Below are positions 56,537 to 64,000 of a stretch of DNA of 64,000 nucleotides, one piece after another (within the stretch, counting starts at the first letter, position 1; every line of letters begins with the position of its first letter). The DNA is taken from assembly GCF_001427025.1 (NCBI RefSeq), contig NZ_LMGA01000001.1, positions 62,163 through 126,162 on the forward strand. The letters run 5' to 3'. Both the position numbers and the translations under genes were made by a program. The notes under the pieces were generated by a model, which was not told the DNA's origin, did no database searches, and worked only from the letters and a program-made list of their open reading frames with translations. Source of the DNA: Mesorhizobium sp. Root554 (lineage in GTDB: Bacteria > Pseudomonadota > Alphaproteobacteria > Rhizobiales > Rhizobiaceae).

Positions 56537-57622
56537 ATGACGAAACCGATCGCCGATCCAACCCTGCAGTCGCCCGCACTTCATTCGCTCGACATGCGCT
56601 CGCGCGATATTTTCCGGCGCATCGTCGATTCCTATCTGCGCGACGGCGAGCCGGTCGGCTCGCGCTCGCTGTCGCGCATCCTGCCGTCGTCGCTGTCGCC
56701 GGCCACCATCCGCAATGTGATGAGCGACCTCGAGCATCTTGGTCTGGTCTATGCTCCGCATGTCTCCGCCGGTCGCCTGCCAACCCAGGCCGGACTGCGC
56801 TTCTTCGTCGATGCCTTCATGGAACTCGGCGACCTGACCGACAGCGAACGCCGTTCCATCGAGGCGCAGATGAAGGCGTCGGGCGAGGGCGCCACCCTGG
56901 AGCATATGCTGACCGAGGCGAGCCAGATGCTGTCGGGCATGTCGCGCGGCGCCGGTCTGGTGCTGACGACGAAGAACGAAGTGTCGCTCAAGCACATCGA
57001 ATTCATCCAGCTCGAGCCGCACAAGGCGCTGGCCGTGCTGGTTTCGCAGGCGGGCGATGTCGAAAACCGGGTTGTCGATCTTCCGGCCGGGACCACCGTC
57101 TCCCAGCTTCACGAGGCGTCGAATTTCCTCAACGCCCATATACGCGGCCGCACGCTGTCCGAGGCGCGGGCCGAGATCGCCCGCCTCAACGACGAGACCC
57201 GCGCCGCGCTCGACACGCTGTCGCAGGAACTGGTCGAAAAGGGTCTCGCTGTCTGGGCCGGCGCCGACAGCGGTCTGCCGGCGCGCCTCATCGTGCGCGG
57301 CCGCGCCAATCTGCTTGAAAACGTCACCGCCCAGGCTGACATCGAACTGCTGCGGCACCTGTTCGAGGACATGGAGACGCAGGACGGCCTGATCCAGTTG
57401 CTCGACCTTGCCGAGCAGGGTTCCGGCGTGCGCATCTTCATCGGTTCGGAAAACAAGCTGTTTTCGCTTTCGGGGTCTTCGCTTGTCGTCGCGCCTTATC
57501 GCGACAAGGATGCCCGTGTCATCGGCGCGCTCGGCGTCATCGGTCCGACGCGGCTGAATTATGCCCGCATCGTGCCGATGGTGGACTACACCGCGCAACT
57601 GATCTCGCGCATGCTGCGTTGA
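56537..57622 (+). CDS. hrcA: Heat-inducible transcriptional repressor HrcA
   Basis: Binds CIRCE operators of groESL and represses chaperone genes. 361 residues. N-terminal winged helix RSRDIFRRIVDSYLRDGEP-like segment (SRDIFRRIVDSYLRDGEPVG), SRILPSSLSPATIRNVMSDLE, and C-terminal domain closing GALGVIGPTRLNYARIVPMV. No CIRCE palindrome was found in the rph-hrcA gap, and grpE does not follow directly, as in some Hyphomicrobiales. Confidence 0.96.
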   Translation: MTKPIADPTLQSPALHSLDMRSRDIFRRIVDSYLRDGEPVGSRSLSRILPSSLSPATIRNVMSDLEHLGLVYAPHVSAGRLPTQAGLRFFVDAFMELGDLTDSERRSIEAQMKASGEGATLEHMLTEASQMLSGMSRGAGLVLTTKNEVSLKHIEFIQLEPHKALAVLVSQAGDVENRVVDLPAGTTVSQLHEASNFLNAHIRGRTLSEARAEIARLNDETRAALDTLSQELVEKGLAVWAGADSGLPARLIVRGRANLLENVTAQADIELLRHLFEDMETQDGLIQLLDLAEQGSGVRIFIGSENKLFSLSGSSLVVAPYRDKDARVIGALGVIGPTRLNYARIVPMVDYTAQLISRMLR

Positions 57623-57666
57623 CCATGCGCGCCGTGGCGCTTCGACACGGCAGATCGGAGAAACCC

Positions 57667-57852
57667 ATGGCGTTCGAATCCCTCAAGGCAGAAATCGACA
57701 TCTTGCTTGCGGAGATGGTGAACCAGCCGCAGGACGCGCAGGAAATCCGCGAGCAGGTGCGCGAGAAGCTCAATGAACTGCGCGCCATGGGCATGCCGCT
57801 GCCGGCCGATCTGGTCGAGCTGGAACAACGCCTCGACGCCGAACTGGGCTGA
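57667..57852 (+). CDS. Small helical hypothetical protein, 61 aa
   Basis: MAFESLKAEIDILLAEM followed by acidic amphipathic helices (EIREQVREKLNELRAMG, LVELEQRLDAELG). Probable coiled coil or bundle, soluble. It follows hrcA by 44 bases and may share its message. No known function. Confidence 0.75.
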   Translation: MAFESLKAEIDILLAEMVNQPQDAQEIREQVREKLNELRAMGMPLPADLVELEQRLDAELG

Positions 57853-57942
57853 TTTCACCAGGCCATCACATCCTTGTGTGTCGCGGAACGCGTCCATATC
57901 GATACCGTTCTGCCTTGGTATCGACCACAGGAAGGTGACTTC

Positions 57943-59280
57943 ATGAAGCTTGCCGGGCTCACGGCCATATCCTTCATCGCAATGCTCGCGGGCGCATCGG
58001 CGCAGGAACCGCCTGTCCTGAAGGGCGAAGCGGCGTTCGGCGACTGGAAGGCTGACAAACCGGGCGTCCGCAGGCTGATCGCCGCGGACGATCTCCAAAG
58101 GGCCTCACCGTCGGAAGCATCGTCGAACAGCGCCGACCGCGCCCGCATGCCGGCCGATGCCAGGCCGGATCTGCCGCGAGGTTTCACCGCCGAGATGATC
58201 GCGTCCGGCCTGCGCAGCCCGCGCGTCGTGCGCACCGCGCCGAATGGCGATCTCTTCGTTGCCGATTCCCGCGCCGGGCGGGTGCTGGTCTATCGCCTCG
58301 GCGAAGACGGAAAACCAACCGGGGACGGCGTTTTTGCCGAGGGTCTCCCGCAGCCCTACGGCATCGCCTTCCATCCGGCCGACAAGCCGCAATGGGTCTA
58401 TGTCGCCAGCCCGGATCGCGTCGTGCGCTACCCGTACAAGGAAGGCGACATGCAGGCGAAGGGCGAAGCCGAGACCGTCGTCTCGGACATTCCCTCCGGC
58501 GGCCACTGGACGCGCGACATCGCCTTCTCCGCCGATGGCAAGACCCTCTACGTTTCGGTCGGTTCGCAGTCCAATGTCGGCCAGGACATGGGCAAAGCGC
58601 CGGAAGGCGGCGTCGAGGCCTGGGCGGGGTCGCAACCGCTCGGCTATGCCTGGGGCGAGGAGGAAGGCCGCGCCAATGTGCTCGCCTTCGACGCGGACGG
58701 CAAGAACCGGCGTGTCGTCGCCACCGGTCTGCGCAATTGCTCAGGCATGGCCGTGCAGCCTGCCACCCAGGCGCTCTGGTGCGTCGTCAACGAGCGTGAC
58801 CAGTTGGGAGACAATGTGCCGTTTGAATACGCCACGACGGTCAAGGAGGGCGCCTTCTACGGCTGGCCCTGGTACTATATCGGCGCCAATGAAGACCCGC
58901 GCCACGCCGGCGCGCGTCCAGACCTCGCCGGCAAGGTCACGGCGCCCGATGTGCTGATGCAGGCGCATTCCGCGCCGCTGAACATTGCCTTCTATCAGGG
59001 CGACCAGTTCCCCGCCGCCTACAAGGGCGATGCCTTCGTGACGCTGCACGGTTCGTGGAACCGCGGCGCCCGCACCGGCTACAAGGTCGTGCGGCTGAGG
59101 TTCGAGGACGGCAAGCCGACCGGCGAGTACGAGGATTTCATGACCGGCTTCGTGCTTTCGGACGCCGAGGTCTGGGGCCGGCCGGTCGGCGTCGCCGTCG
59201 CCAGGGATGGATCGCTGATCTTGACCGAGGATGGATCGGGCACGATCTGGCGGGTGAGTTACGACCAGAAGCGGTCGTAG
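57943..59280 (+). CDS. PQQ-dependent sugar dehydrogenase (sorbosone dehydrogenase type)
   Basis: 445 residues. Signal peptide MKLAGLTAISFIAMLAGASAQ, so periplasmic. Six-bladed propeller of the soluble glucose/sorbosone dehydrogenase family: GLRSPRVVRTAPNGDLFVAD, GIAFHPADKPQWVYVASPD, GGHWTRDIAFSADGKTLYVS, RNCSGMAVQPATQALW, GSWNRGARTGYKVVRLRF, GRPVGVAVARDGSLILTEDG. Oxidises an aldose or osone with PQQ if the cofactor is made. GGAAGGTGA lies before the ATG at 57943. No pqq genes adjoin. Confidence 0.92.
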   Translation: MKLAGLTAISFIAMLAGASAQEPPVLKGEAAFGDWKADKPGVRRLIAADDLQRASPSEASSNSADRARMPADARPDLPRGFTAEMIASGLRSPRVVRTAPNGDLFVADSRAGRVLVYRLGEDGKPTGDGVFAEGLPQPYGIAFHPADKPQWVYVASPDRVVRYPYKEGDMQAKGEAETVVSDIPSGGHWTRDIAFSADGKTLYVSVGSQSNVGQDMGKAPEGGVEAWAGSQPLGYAWGEEEGRANVLAFDADGKNRRVVATGLRNCSGMAVQPATQALWCVVNERDQLGDNVPFEYATTVKEGAFYGWPWYYIGANEDPRHAGARPDLAGKVTAPDVLMQAHSAPLNIAFYQGDQFPAAYKGDAFVTLHGSWNRGARTGYKVVRLRFEDGKPTGEYEDFMTGFVLSDAEVWGRPVGVAVARDGSLILTEDGSGTIWRVSYDQKRS

Positions 59281-59290
59281 ACGAACGCCG

Positions 59291-59518
59291 TCAATCGGGT
59301 TGGCCCCGGCGGCGGCGGCGAATCTGGTTCGCCCGGCGTTCAGCGCGTCCTTCGGATCGCGCCCTGATGGATTGCCTGAACCGGGCTGGCGACAAAACAT
59401 CCCCGCCGATCGTCACCACGCGCCATGCCACGAAACCCAGCCACGCAACGCAAAGCTTCAACACGCGGCGCGTGATCTCGCGCCACGTCCATTTCCTGTC
59501 TGGCTCGACCTGAGACAC
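59291..59518 (-). CDS. Possible small basic membrane-associated protein
   Basis: 75 residues from a GTG start with an AGGGCGGAAA-like ribosome site. WTWREITRRVLKLCVAWLGF could be one membrane helix, followed by an Arg-rich end. No known family; it may not be real. Confidence 0.35.
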   Translation of the reverse strand: MSQVEPDRKWTWREITRRVLKLCVAWLGFVAWRVVTIGGDVLSPARFRQSIRARSEGRAERRANQIRRRRRGQPD

Positions 59519-59776
59519 TTTCCGCCCTTTTCCGCTGTTCAGGCTGGAACGAGCAACTTCCGGGCCAGTGGCGCGAATTGATGGGCATCAAAAAGAAAAA
59601 CAAATTCCGGTGCTTAACAGAGTATTAACGCGCCCGTCCGGACTTTGGAGGGCGCTCGTTCGCTTGTCGCCAGACAATTCAGGATAGAAATTTTCGCGTG
59701 AAATTTGTCTAATGAGACGCTGGCTTGAACAAGGACTGGCGACGCTCCGTCATTGCTGCATAGGACAAACCTGCCC
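59519..59776. other. Intergenic gap, no gene seen
   Basis: 258 bases upstream of the small membrane protein gene. Relatively A/T-rich in the middle (AGAAAAACAAATTCC, TTAACAGAGTATTAACG), which is probably promoter sequence, but no confident element could be assigned. Confidence 0.5.
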
Positions 59777-60088
59777 ATGGCAAAACGGTCTGTGATCTGG
59801 ATCGGCGCAGGTGCCGTCATTGGCATGGTTGCAGCGCTTGTCGGGATCGGCGCTATGGCGGGCGGTCATGGCATTTACCTGCCCGCGCATATTTTGATTC
59901 CTTGGCTCATGCTTATATTGCCAACCGCCGCTGTACCGGGTTCCGCATTGGTGGTGGCCACCCTGCCACCATACCCGATCTACGGTGCCTTGATTGCTTA
60001 CAAAAGGATTTGGGCTATTCCAGTGGTCGTGCTGCATATACTCGCGATTGCGGCTTCGCTCCTTGTGCGAAGCGAGTATCTCCCATGA
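59777..60088 (+). CDS. Hypothetical membrane protein, 103 aa
   Basis: Three to four helices (VIWIGAGAVIGMVAALVGIG, ILIPWLMLILPTAAV, IPVVVLHILAIAASLLV). No known domain or charged active motif. Start MAKRSVIWIGAG has weak support. Codon use is less GC-biased than neighbours. Followed by the LysE gene 53 bases later. Confidence 0.6.
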   Translation: MAKRSVIWIGAGAVIGMVAALVGIGAMAGGHGIYLPAHILIPWLMLILPTAAVPGSALVVATLPPYPIYGALIAYKRIWAIPVVVLHILAIAASLLVRSEYLP

Positions 60089-60141
60089 GCGCCGGCCGCC
60101 AGGCGGTTGGTCATTGAACAGGCCAAATTGGATATCGAGCC

Positions 60142-60759
60142 ATGACTCTTGCCGGTTTTCTCGCCTATTGCGCCGCGCTGGGCATCGCAGCCGCCATTCC
60201 GGGGCCCGGCGTCACCGCCCTCGTTGCCCGCGCGCTCGGCTCCGGCTTCCGCTCGTCACTGGCCATGGCGTTCGGCCTGGTCGTCGGCGATCTCACCTAT
60301 CTCACCGCCGTCGTGCTTGGGCTGGCCTTCCTCGCGCAGACGTTCGGCATCGTCTTCCTCGTCGTCAAATGGCTGGGCGTCGCCTATCTCGCCTGGCTCG
60401 GCTGGCGCTTCTGGACCGTCGGCATCACGCCGGAGACGGTCGAGGCCCGCAAGGGCAAGGGCGGGCTGGTTTCGTCCTTCATCGCCGGACTGGCCGTCAC
60501 ACTCGGCAATCCCAAGACGATGATCTTCTATCTCGCCATCACGCCCACCATTGTCGATATCGGCACGATCACGCCCGCCACCTATGGTATTCTGGTGGCG
60601 CTCACCATCGTCGTGCTGTTGGTCGTTCTGGTGCCGTACCTCGCGCTCGCCGCGAAGGCGCGCTGGTTCCTGCGCTCACCGCGGGCGCTCAAATTATTGA
60701 ACCGCACCGCCGGCACATTCATGATGGGCGCGGCGGCGGCGATAGCGGCTCGCCACTAG
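60142..60759 (+). CDS. LysE/RhtB-family amino acid exporter
   Basis: 205 residues, six helices. GIAAAIPGPGVTALVARALGSGF is the conserved N-terminal motif (PGPG), then GLVVGDLTYLTAVVLGLAFL and NPKTMIFYLAITPTIV. Exports a basic or neutral amino acid; substrate not fixed. Monocistronic-looking. Confidence 0.92.
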   Translation: MTLAGFLAYCAALGIAAAIPGPGVTALVARALGSGFRSSLAMAFGLVVGDLTYLTAVVLGLAFLAQTFGIVFLVVKWLGVAYLAWLGWRFWTVGITPETVEARKGKGGLVSSFIAGLAVTLGNPKTMIFYLAITPTIVDIGTITPATYGILVALTIVVLLVVLVPYLALAAKARWFLRSPRALKLLNRTAGTFMMGAAAAIAARH

Positions 60760-60920
60760 CTTTTACCGCGACAAAGATTCTAAAAACGGCGGCAAAAAGG
60801 AAATCCTATTCCGATGAGTTGGGGTTTTAAGCACGCCATCCACTCTGATATCGTCCGGGCAGAGCCTATCTTCGTCAGCTGGAAACGCCTTTCCGCCGCT
60901 GTCCTCTGGGAGCAAGAACA

Positions 60921-61901
60921 ATGAACAAGCCCACCACCTCCACGCGCGTACCCGGCCGCGGCCGCATCTACGATTCGATCACCGAAACCATCGGCGACAC
61001 GCCGCTGGTCCGGCTCGACAAGTTCGCCACGGAGAAGGGCGTCGTCGCCAATCTGATCGCCAAGCTGGAATTCTTCAATCCGATCGCCTCGGTGAAGGAT
61101 CGCATCGGCGTGGCGATGATCGAGTCGCTTGAAGCCCAGGGCAAGATCACCCCCGGCAAGACCACACTGGTCGAGCCGACCTCCGGCAATACCGGCATCG
61201 CGCTCGCCTTCGCCGCAGCCGCCAAGGGCTACAAGTTGATCCTCACCATGCCCGAGACCATGTCGGTCGAGCGCCGCAAGATGCTGGTCCTGCTCGGCGC
61301 CGAACTGGTCCTCACCGAAGGGCCGAAAGGCATGAAGGGCGCCATCGCAAAGGCCGAGGAACTCGCCCAGACCCTGCCGGACGCAATCATCCCGCAGCAG
61401 TTCGAGAACCCGGCCAACCCGGAAATCCACCGCACGACCACGGCGGAGGAAATCTGGAACGACACGCAGGGCGGCATCGACATCTTCGTCGCCGGCATTG
61501 GCACCGGCGGCACCATCACCGGCGTCGGCCAGGTTCTCAAGAAACGCAAGCCTTCGGTGCAGATCGTGGCGGTCGAACCTGAAGCATCGGCCGTGCTGTC
61601 GGGTGGCCAGCCGGGGCCGCACAAGATCCAGGGCCTCGGCGCCGGCTTCGCGCCGAAAATCCTCGATACCTCGATTTACGATGAGGTCGTCCGGGTTTCG
61701 AACGAAGATTCGGTGGCCAACGCACGGCTGGTGGCGCGCTTGGAAGGCGTCCCGGTCGGGATTTCCTCCGGCGCCGCATTGCAGGCGGCGATCGTTGTCG
61801 GTTCGCGGCCGGAGAACGCAGGCAAGAATCTCGTCGTCGTCATCCCGTCCTTTGCCGAGCGCTATCTGTCGACTATTCTGTTCGACGGGCTGGGTGCCTG
61901 A
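60921..61901 (+). CDS. cysK: Cysteine synthase A
   Basis: O-acetylserine (thiol)-lyase, PLP-dependent, makes cysteine from sulfide. 326 residues. [30 protein letters not shown] with the PLP Lys, [20 protein letters not shown], and [16 protein letters not shown] for the phosphate. GGGAGCAAGAACA before the ATG. Ends close to the convergent sigma factor gene, whose last codons contain its terminator. Confidence 0.96.
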   Translation: MNKPTTSTRVPGRGRIYDSITETIGDTPLVRLDKFATEKGVVANLIAKLEFFNPIASVKDRIGVAMIESLEAQGKITPGKTTLVEPTSGNTGIALAFAAAAKGYKLILTMPETMSVERRKMLVLLGAELVLTEGPKGMKGAIAKAEELAQTLPDAIIPQQFENPANPEIHRTTTAEEIWNDTQGGIDIFVAGIGTGGTITGVGQVLKKRKPSVQIVAVEPEASAVLSGGQPGPHKIQGLGAGFAPKILDTSIYDEVVRVSNEDSVANARLVARLEGVPVGISSGAALQAAIVVGSRPENAGKNLVVVIPSFAERYLSTILFDGLGA

Positions 61902-61935
61902 TCGCCCACGCAGGGTCCGAAGTCGGTATAGACCA

Positions 61936-63183
61936 TCAGGCGGCGCCCAGCGCCGCCTTTTGCTTTTGCAGGAACTGCCGCACCGCCGGATCGCGCTCGA
62001 GGCCGATGGCCTGGTCGTAGGCCAGCGCCGCCTCACGCGCCTGGCCGAGCCGCGCCTGCAGGCCTGCCAGCGCCGCCCAGTAAGGCTGGTAGCCGGCGAG
62101 ACGTCCATCTTCCGCCAGAGCTTCCAGCGCTTGCAATCCGGCTCGCGGTCCATCGGCCTCCGCCATCGCCACCGCTTGGTTGATCGCCGCCACTGGCGAT
62201 CCGGTCAATGCCGCCAGCGCCGCATAGAGATCGCGGATCGCCGGCCAGTCCGTCATGCCGGTCAACCGCCGCGCCGTGTGAACGGATTGCACGGCGGCCT
62301 CCAGCTGATAGCGGCCGACGCCCTCCATGCCGCTGGCGCGCCGCAGCAGCGCCTCGGCCTCGTCGATCAGCGCCGCGTTCCAGAGCCTCGTGTCCTGCTC
62401 GCTCAGCGGCACGTAGTCTCCTTCGCCGTCGCGGCGCGCGCCACGGCGGGCATCGGCGAACAGCATCAGCGCCAGCATGCCGAGCGCTTCCGGTTCTCCC
62501 GGCATCAGCCCGGCGACAAGCCGCCCGAGCCATATGCCTTCGGCGGCCAGGTTGCGCCGGCGCGGATCGGTGCCGGCCGGATCGGACCAGCCCTCGGCGA
62601 AAGTCGCGTAGATCGCCTCCAGCACGGCGCCGAGCCGCTCGCCGAATTCTGTCCGTTCCGGGACGCGAAAGGGAATTCCGGCATCGCGGATCCGGCTTTT
62701 CGCGCGCACCAGCCGCTGCCCCATCGTCGCCGGCGAGACCAGGAAGGCGGAAGCGATCGTCGCCGCGTCGAAACCCAAAATCGTCTGCAGGATCAGCGGC
62801 GCGCGGATGCCGGGGTCGATGGCCGGGTGGGCACAGGCGAACATCAGCCGCAGCCGTTCGTCGGGAATGTCGCCGGCATCCTTCGCCGCGTCCATCTCCT
62901 CCGCCAGCAGCATCAGGTGCGATTGCGCCTCGATGCCGGTCTTGCGCCGTCTGGCCGCGTCGATGCCGCGCCGCCGGGCGACTGCCAACAGCCACGCTTC
63001 CGGCCTGTCCGGCACGCCGTCGCGCGGCCAGTGCTCGATCGCCGCGGCGAAGGCTTCCGCCAGCGCGTCCTCGGCACCGGCGACGTCGCGTGACTGGGCG
63101 GCGAGGAAGGCCACCAGCTTGCCGTAACTGTGCCGGGCAGCATTCTCCGCCGCCGCCCGGGCGATGTCGACATCGGAGGTCAC
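61936..63183 (-). CDS. ECF sigma factor with C-terminal TPR-like extension (ECF42/DUF6596)
   Basis: 415 residues. Sigma-2 and sigma-4 regions to about 190 (DVAGAEDALAEAFAAAIEHWP, PEAWLLAVARRRGIDAARRRK, ASAFLVSPATMGQRLVRAKSRI), then a helical extension (GYQPYWAALAGLQARLGQAREAAL), the type found in DGPF-associated sigma factors. 10 bases after the YCII gene it pairs with. No anti-sigma factor is seen; the extension is thought to regulate activity. The stop region holds a terminator for cysK. Confidence 0.92.
   Translation of the reverse strand: MTSDVDIARAAAENAARHSYGKLVAFLAAQSRDVAGAEDALAEAFAAAIEHWPRDGVPDRPEAWLLAVARRRGIDAARRRKTGIEAQSHLMLLAEEMDAAKDAGDIPDERLRLMFACAHPAIDPGIRAPLILQTILGFDAATIASAFLVSPATMGQRLVRAKSRIRDAGIPFRVPERTEFGERLGAVLEAIYATFAEGWSDPAGTDPRRRNLAAEGIWLGRLVAGLMPGEPEALGMLALMLFADARRGARRDGEGDYVPLSEQDTRLWNAALIDEAEALLRRASGMEGVGRYQLEAAVQSVHTARRLTGMTDWPAIRDLYAALAALTGSPVAAINQAVAMAEADGPRAGLQALEALAEDGRLAGYQPYWAALAGLQARLGQAREAALAYDQAIGLERDPAVRQFLQKQKAALGAA
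61939..61967 (+). terminator. cysK terminator inside the 3' end of the sigma factor gene
   Basis: GGCGGCGC-CCA-GCGCCGCC (61939-61957), then TTTTGCTTTT on plus. Lies 37 bases after the cysK stop and within the last ten codons of the convergent gene. Confidence 0.82.
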
Positions 63184-63193
63184 CGCGTCATGC

Positions 63194-63556
63194 CTATTGC
63201 GCCTTCCAGATCGGCCGCACCTCGATCGGTCCGCGCTGCGCGGCGGGGCAGCGCGCCGCCCACTGGATCGCCGCGTCGAGGTCAGCGACTTCGATGATGT
63301 AGTAGCCGCCGAGCTGTTCCTTGGTATCGGCGAAGGGGCCGTCGAGCACTTCGGTCTTGTCGTCGCGGAGGCGGACCCGCGTTGTGGAGGACGATGGCGC
63401 CAGCCGGTCGCCGGCGACCCAGGCCCCGGCCTTCTTCAGCGCCTCGTTGTAGGCCATGAAGGGCTGGGCCATGTCGTAGGCCTTGTCAGGTGTGGCGGTT
63501 GGCGCCATGGCGGCCATTGCGGCTTCGTCGACATTGATGAGAAGCATGTACTGCAT
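63194..63556 (-). CDS. YCII-related (DGPF) domain protein
   Basis: 120 residues. YMLLINVDEAAMAAM at the start, then VRLRDDKTEVLDGPFADTKEQLGGYYIIE with the DGPF motif and a conserved Asp/His pair region. Ferredoxin-like fold, genomic partner of ECF42 sigma factors. Same direction, 10 bases upstream of the sigma gene. Reaction unknown. Confidence 0.9.
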   Translation of the reverse strand: MQYMLLINVDEAAMAAMAPTATPDKAYDMAQPFMAYNEALKKAGAWVAGDRLAPSSSTTRVRLRDDKTEVLDGPFADTKEQLGGYYIIEVADLDAAIQWAARCPAAQRGPIEVRPIWKAQ

Positions 63557-63799
63557 GGTGGTATCCTCACGATTTTGAAGGCCGCTTCATTGCGTACCGA
63601 ACCAATGTCGCGCCAACCTGCTCCGTTTCGACACGGCTTAAAAAGATTTCTGCTTTTTGTTCCCGCCAGGCAAGTAGAGCCGCGCGGTTCGATAGTTCGT
63701 CTAACGCGCGCAATTTGGGTTGGCATTTCGCGTCCGGTGTCTAAACTCACGCCGGATCGTGCCGGGAGGGCGCGTATAAAAAAAGGGAGGAAACAGTAG
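63557..63799. other. Divergent promoter region, no gene seen
   Basis: 242 bases between the YCII gene (minus) and the TAXI binding protein (plus). No hairpin or clear operator was seen. GGGAGG at 63785-63790 is the ribosome site for the next gene. Confidence 0.5.
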
Positions 63800-64000
63800 A
63801 TGCTGCATTTCGGCAGGAAATTCATTGTCGCTGGCACGGCGGCGCTGTCGCTCGCGCTCGGCGCCGGTTCGCTCAAGGCACAGGAATTCATAAACGTTCT
63901 GACTGGCGGCACATCCGGCGTCTATTATCCGCTCGGCGTCGCCCTGTCGGAGATTTATAGCCAGGGCATCAAGGGCGCGCGCACCCAGGTGCAGGCGACC
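63800..64000 (+). CDS. TAXI-family TRAP solute-binding protein, N-terminal part
   Basis: Partial, cut by the window end after 67 codons. Signal peptide MLHFGRKFIVAGTAALSLAL, then the TAXI signature INVLTGGTSGVYYPLG and IYSQGIKGARTQVQAT. Periplasmic binder for a TRAP transporter of the fused QM type; ligands are often glutamate or other carboxylates. GGGAGG stands about nine bases before the ATG at 63800. Confidence 0.9.
   Translation, partial: MLHFGRKFIVAGTAALSLALGAGSLKAQEFINVLTGGTSGVYYPLGVALSEIYSQGIKGARTQVQAT

Overview
The window is a GC-rich chromosomal segment from an alphaproteobacterium of the order Hyphomicrobiales. Gene content and protein wording look Mesorhizobium- or Phyllobacteriaceae-like. 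This rests on the three-subunit transhydrogenase pntAA-pntAB-pntB, the fused allantoinase/OHCU decarboxylase, the membrane urate oxidase PuuD, an aa3-type oxidase subunit IV, GTTC-N7-GTTC and TTAA-N7-TTAA regulatory motifs, and rhizobial-style intergenic palindromes. The genus is an inference. No phage, insertion sequence, CRISPR array, rRNA or tRNA was recognised.

Layout. 1-2420: end of xylB and complete xylA (xylose use). 2821-17351: a large purine-catabolism locus. A minus-strand operon (puuE-uraD fusion, allE, allA, nucleoside deaminase) diverges from a plus-strand set (uraH, xdhA, xdhB, xdhC). Beyond a divergent LysR regulator come puuD, guaD, a UPF0303 protein and glycerate 2-kinase. 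Together they convert guanine through xanthine, urate, HIU, OHCU, allantoin and (after a missing allantoate step) ureidoglycine and ureidoglycolate to glyoxylate; glycerate kinase feeds carbon to central metabolism. xdhC carries an in-frame insertion of an intergenic palindromic repeat.

17431-20161: a two-gene cassette of a radical SAM/HhH protein and a DUF4130-UdgX fusion. An exact alphaproteobacterial LexA (SOS) box lies directly in front of it. This is the most interesting locus of the window. 20228-22406: a WD40 protein and a CobW-type GTPase with a His-rich metal loop. 22775-26430: MarR regulator, EamA transporter, LacI regulator with a perfect palindromic operator, 2-hydroxyacid dehydrogenase. 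26535-28336: a putative protease inhibitor with a CtrA-like site, a DUF2726 protein, a class I amidotransferase. 28622-32297: a TRAP transporter split into convergent dctP and dctQM with a shared bidirectional terminator. 32476-34629: orphan LivH-like permease, CGNR zinc-finger protein, lipoprotein.

34787-38260: giant fused indolepyruvate:ferredoxin oxidoreductase. 38397-41634: a GGDEF-EAL membrane protein followed by a FeeM-like N-acyl amino acid synthase. 41812-45558: DUF3096 peptide, oxidase subunit IV, transhydrogenase operon. 45641-49266: membrane protein with a 25-residue upstream peptide, then gyrB. 49477-57852: FMN reductase, P450, YraN, RsmI, HemW, RdgB, a VOC protein, RNase PH, HrcA and a small partner protein. 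57943-64000: PQQ-type sugar dehydrogenase, small hypotheticals, LysE exporter, cysK, an ECF sigma factor with a YCII protein, and the start of a TAXI-TRAP binding protein.
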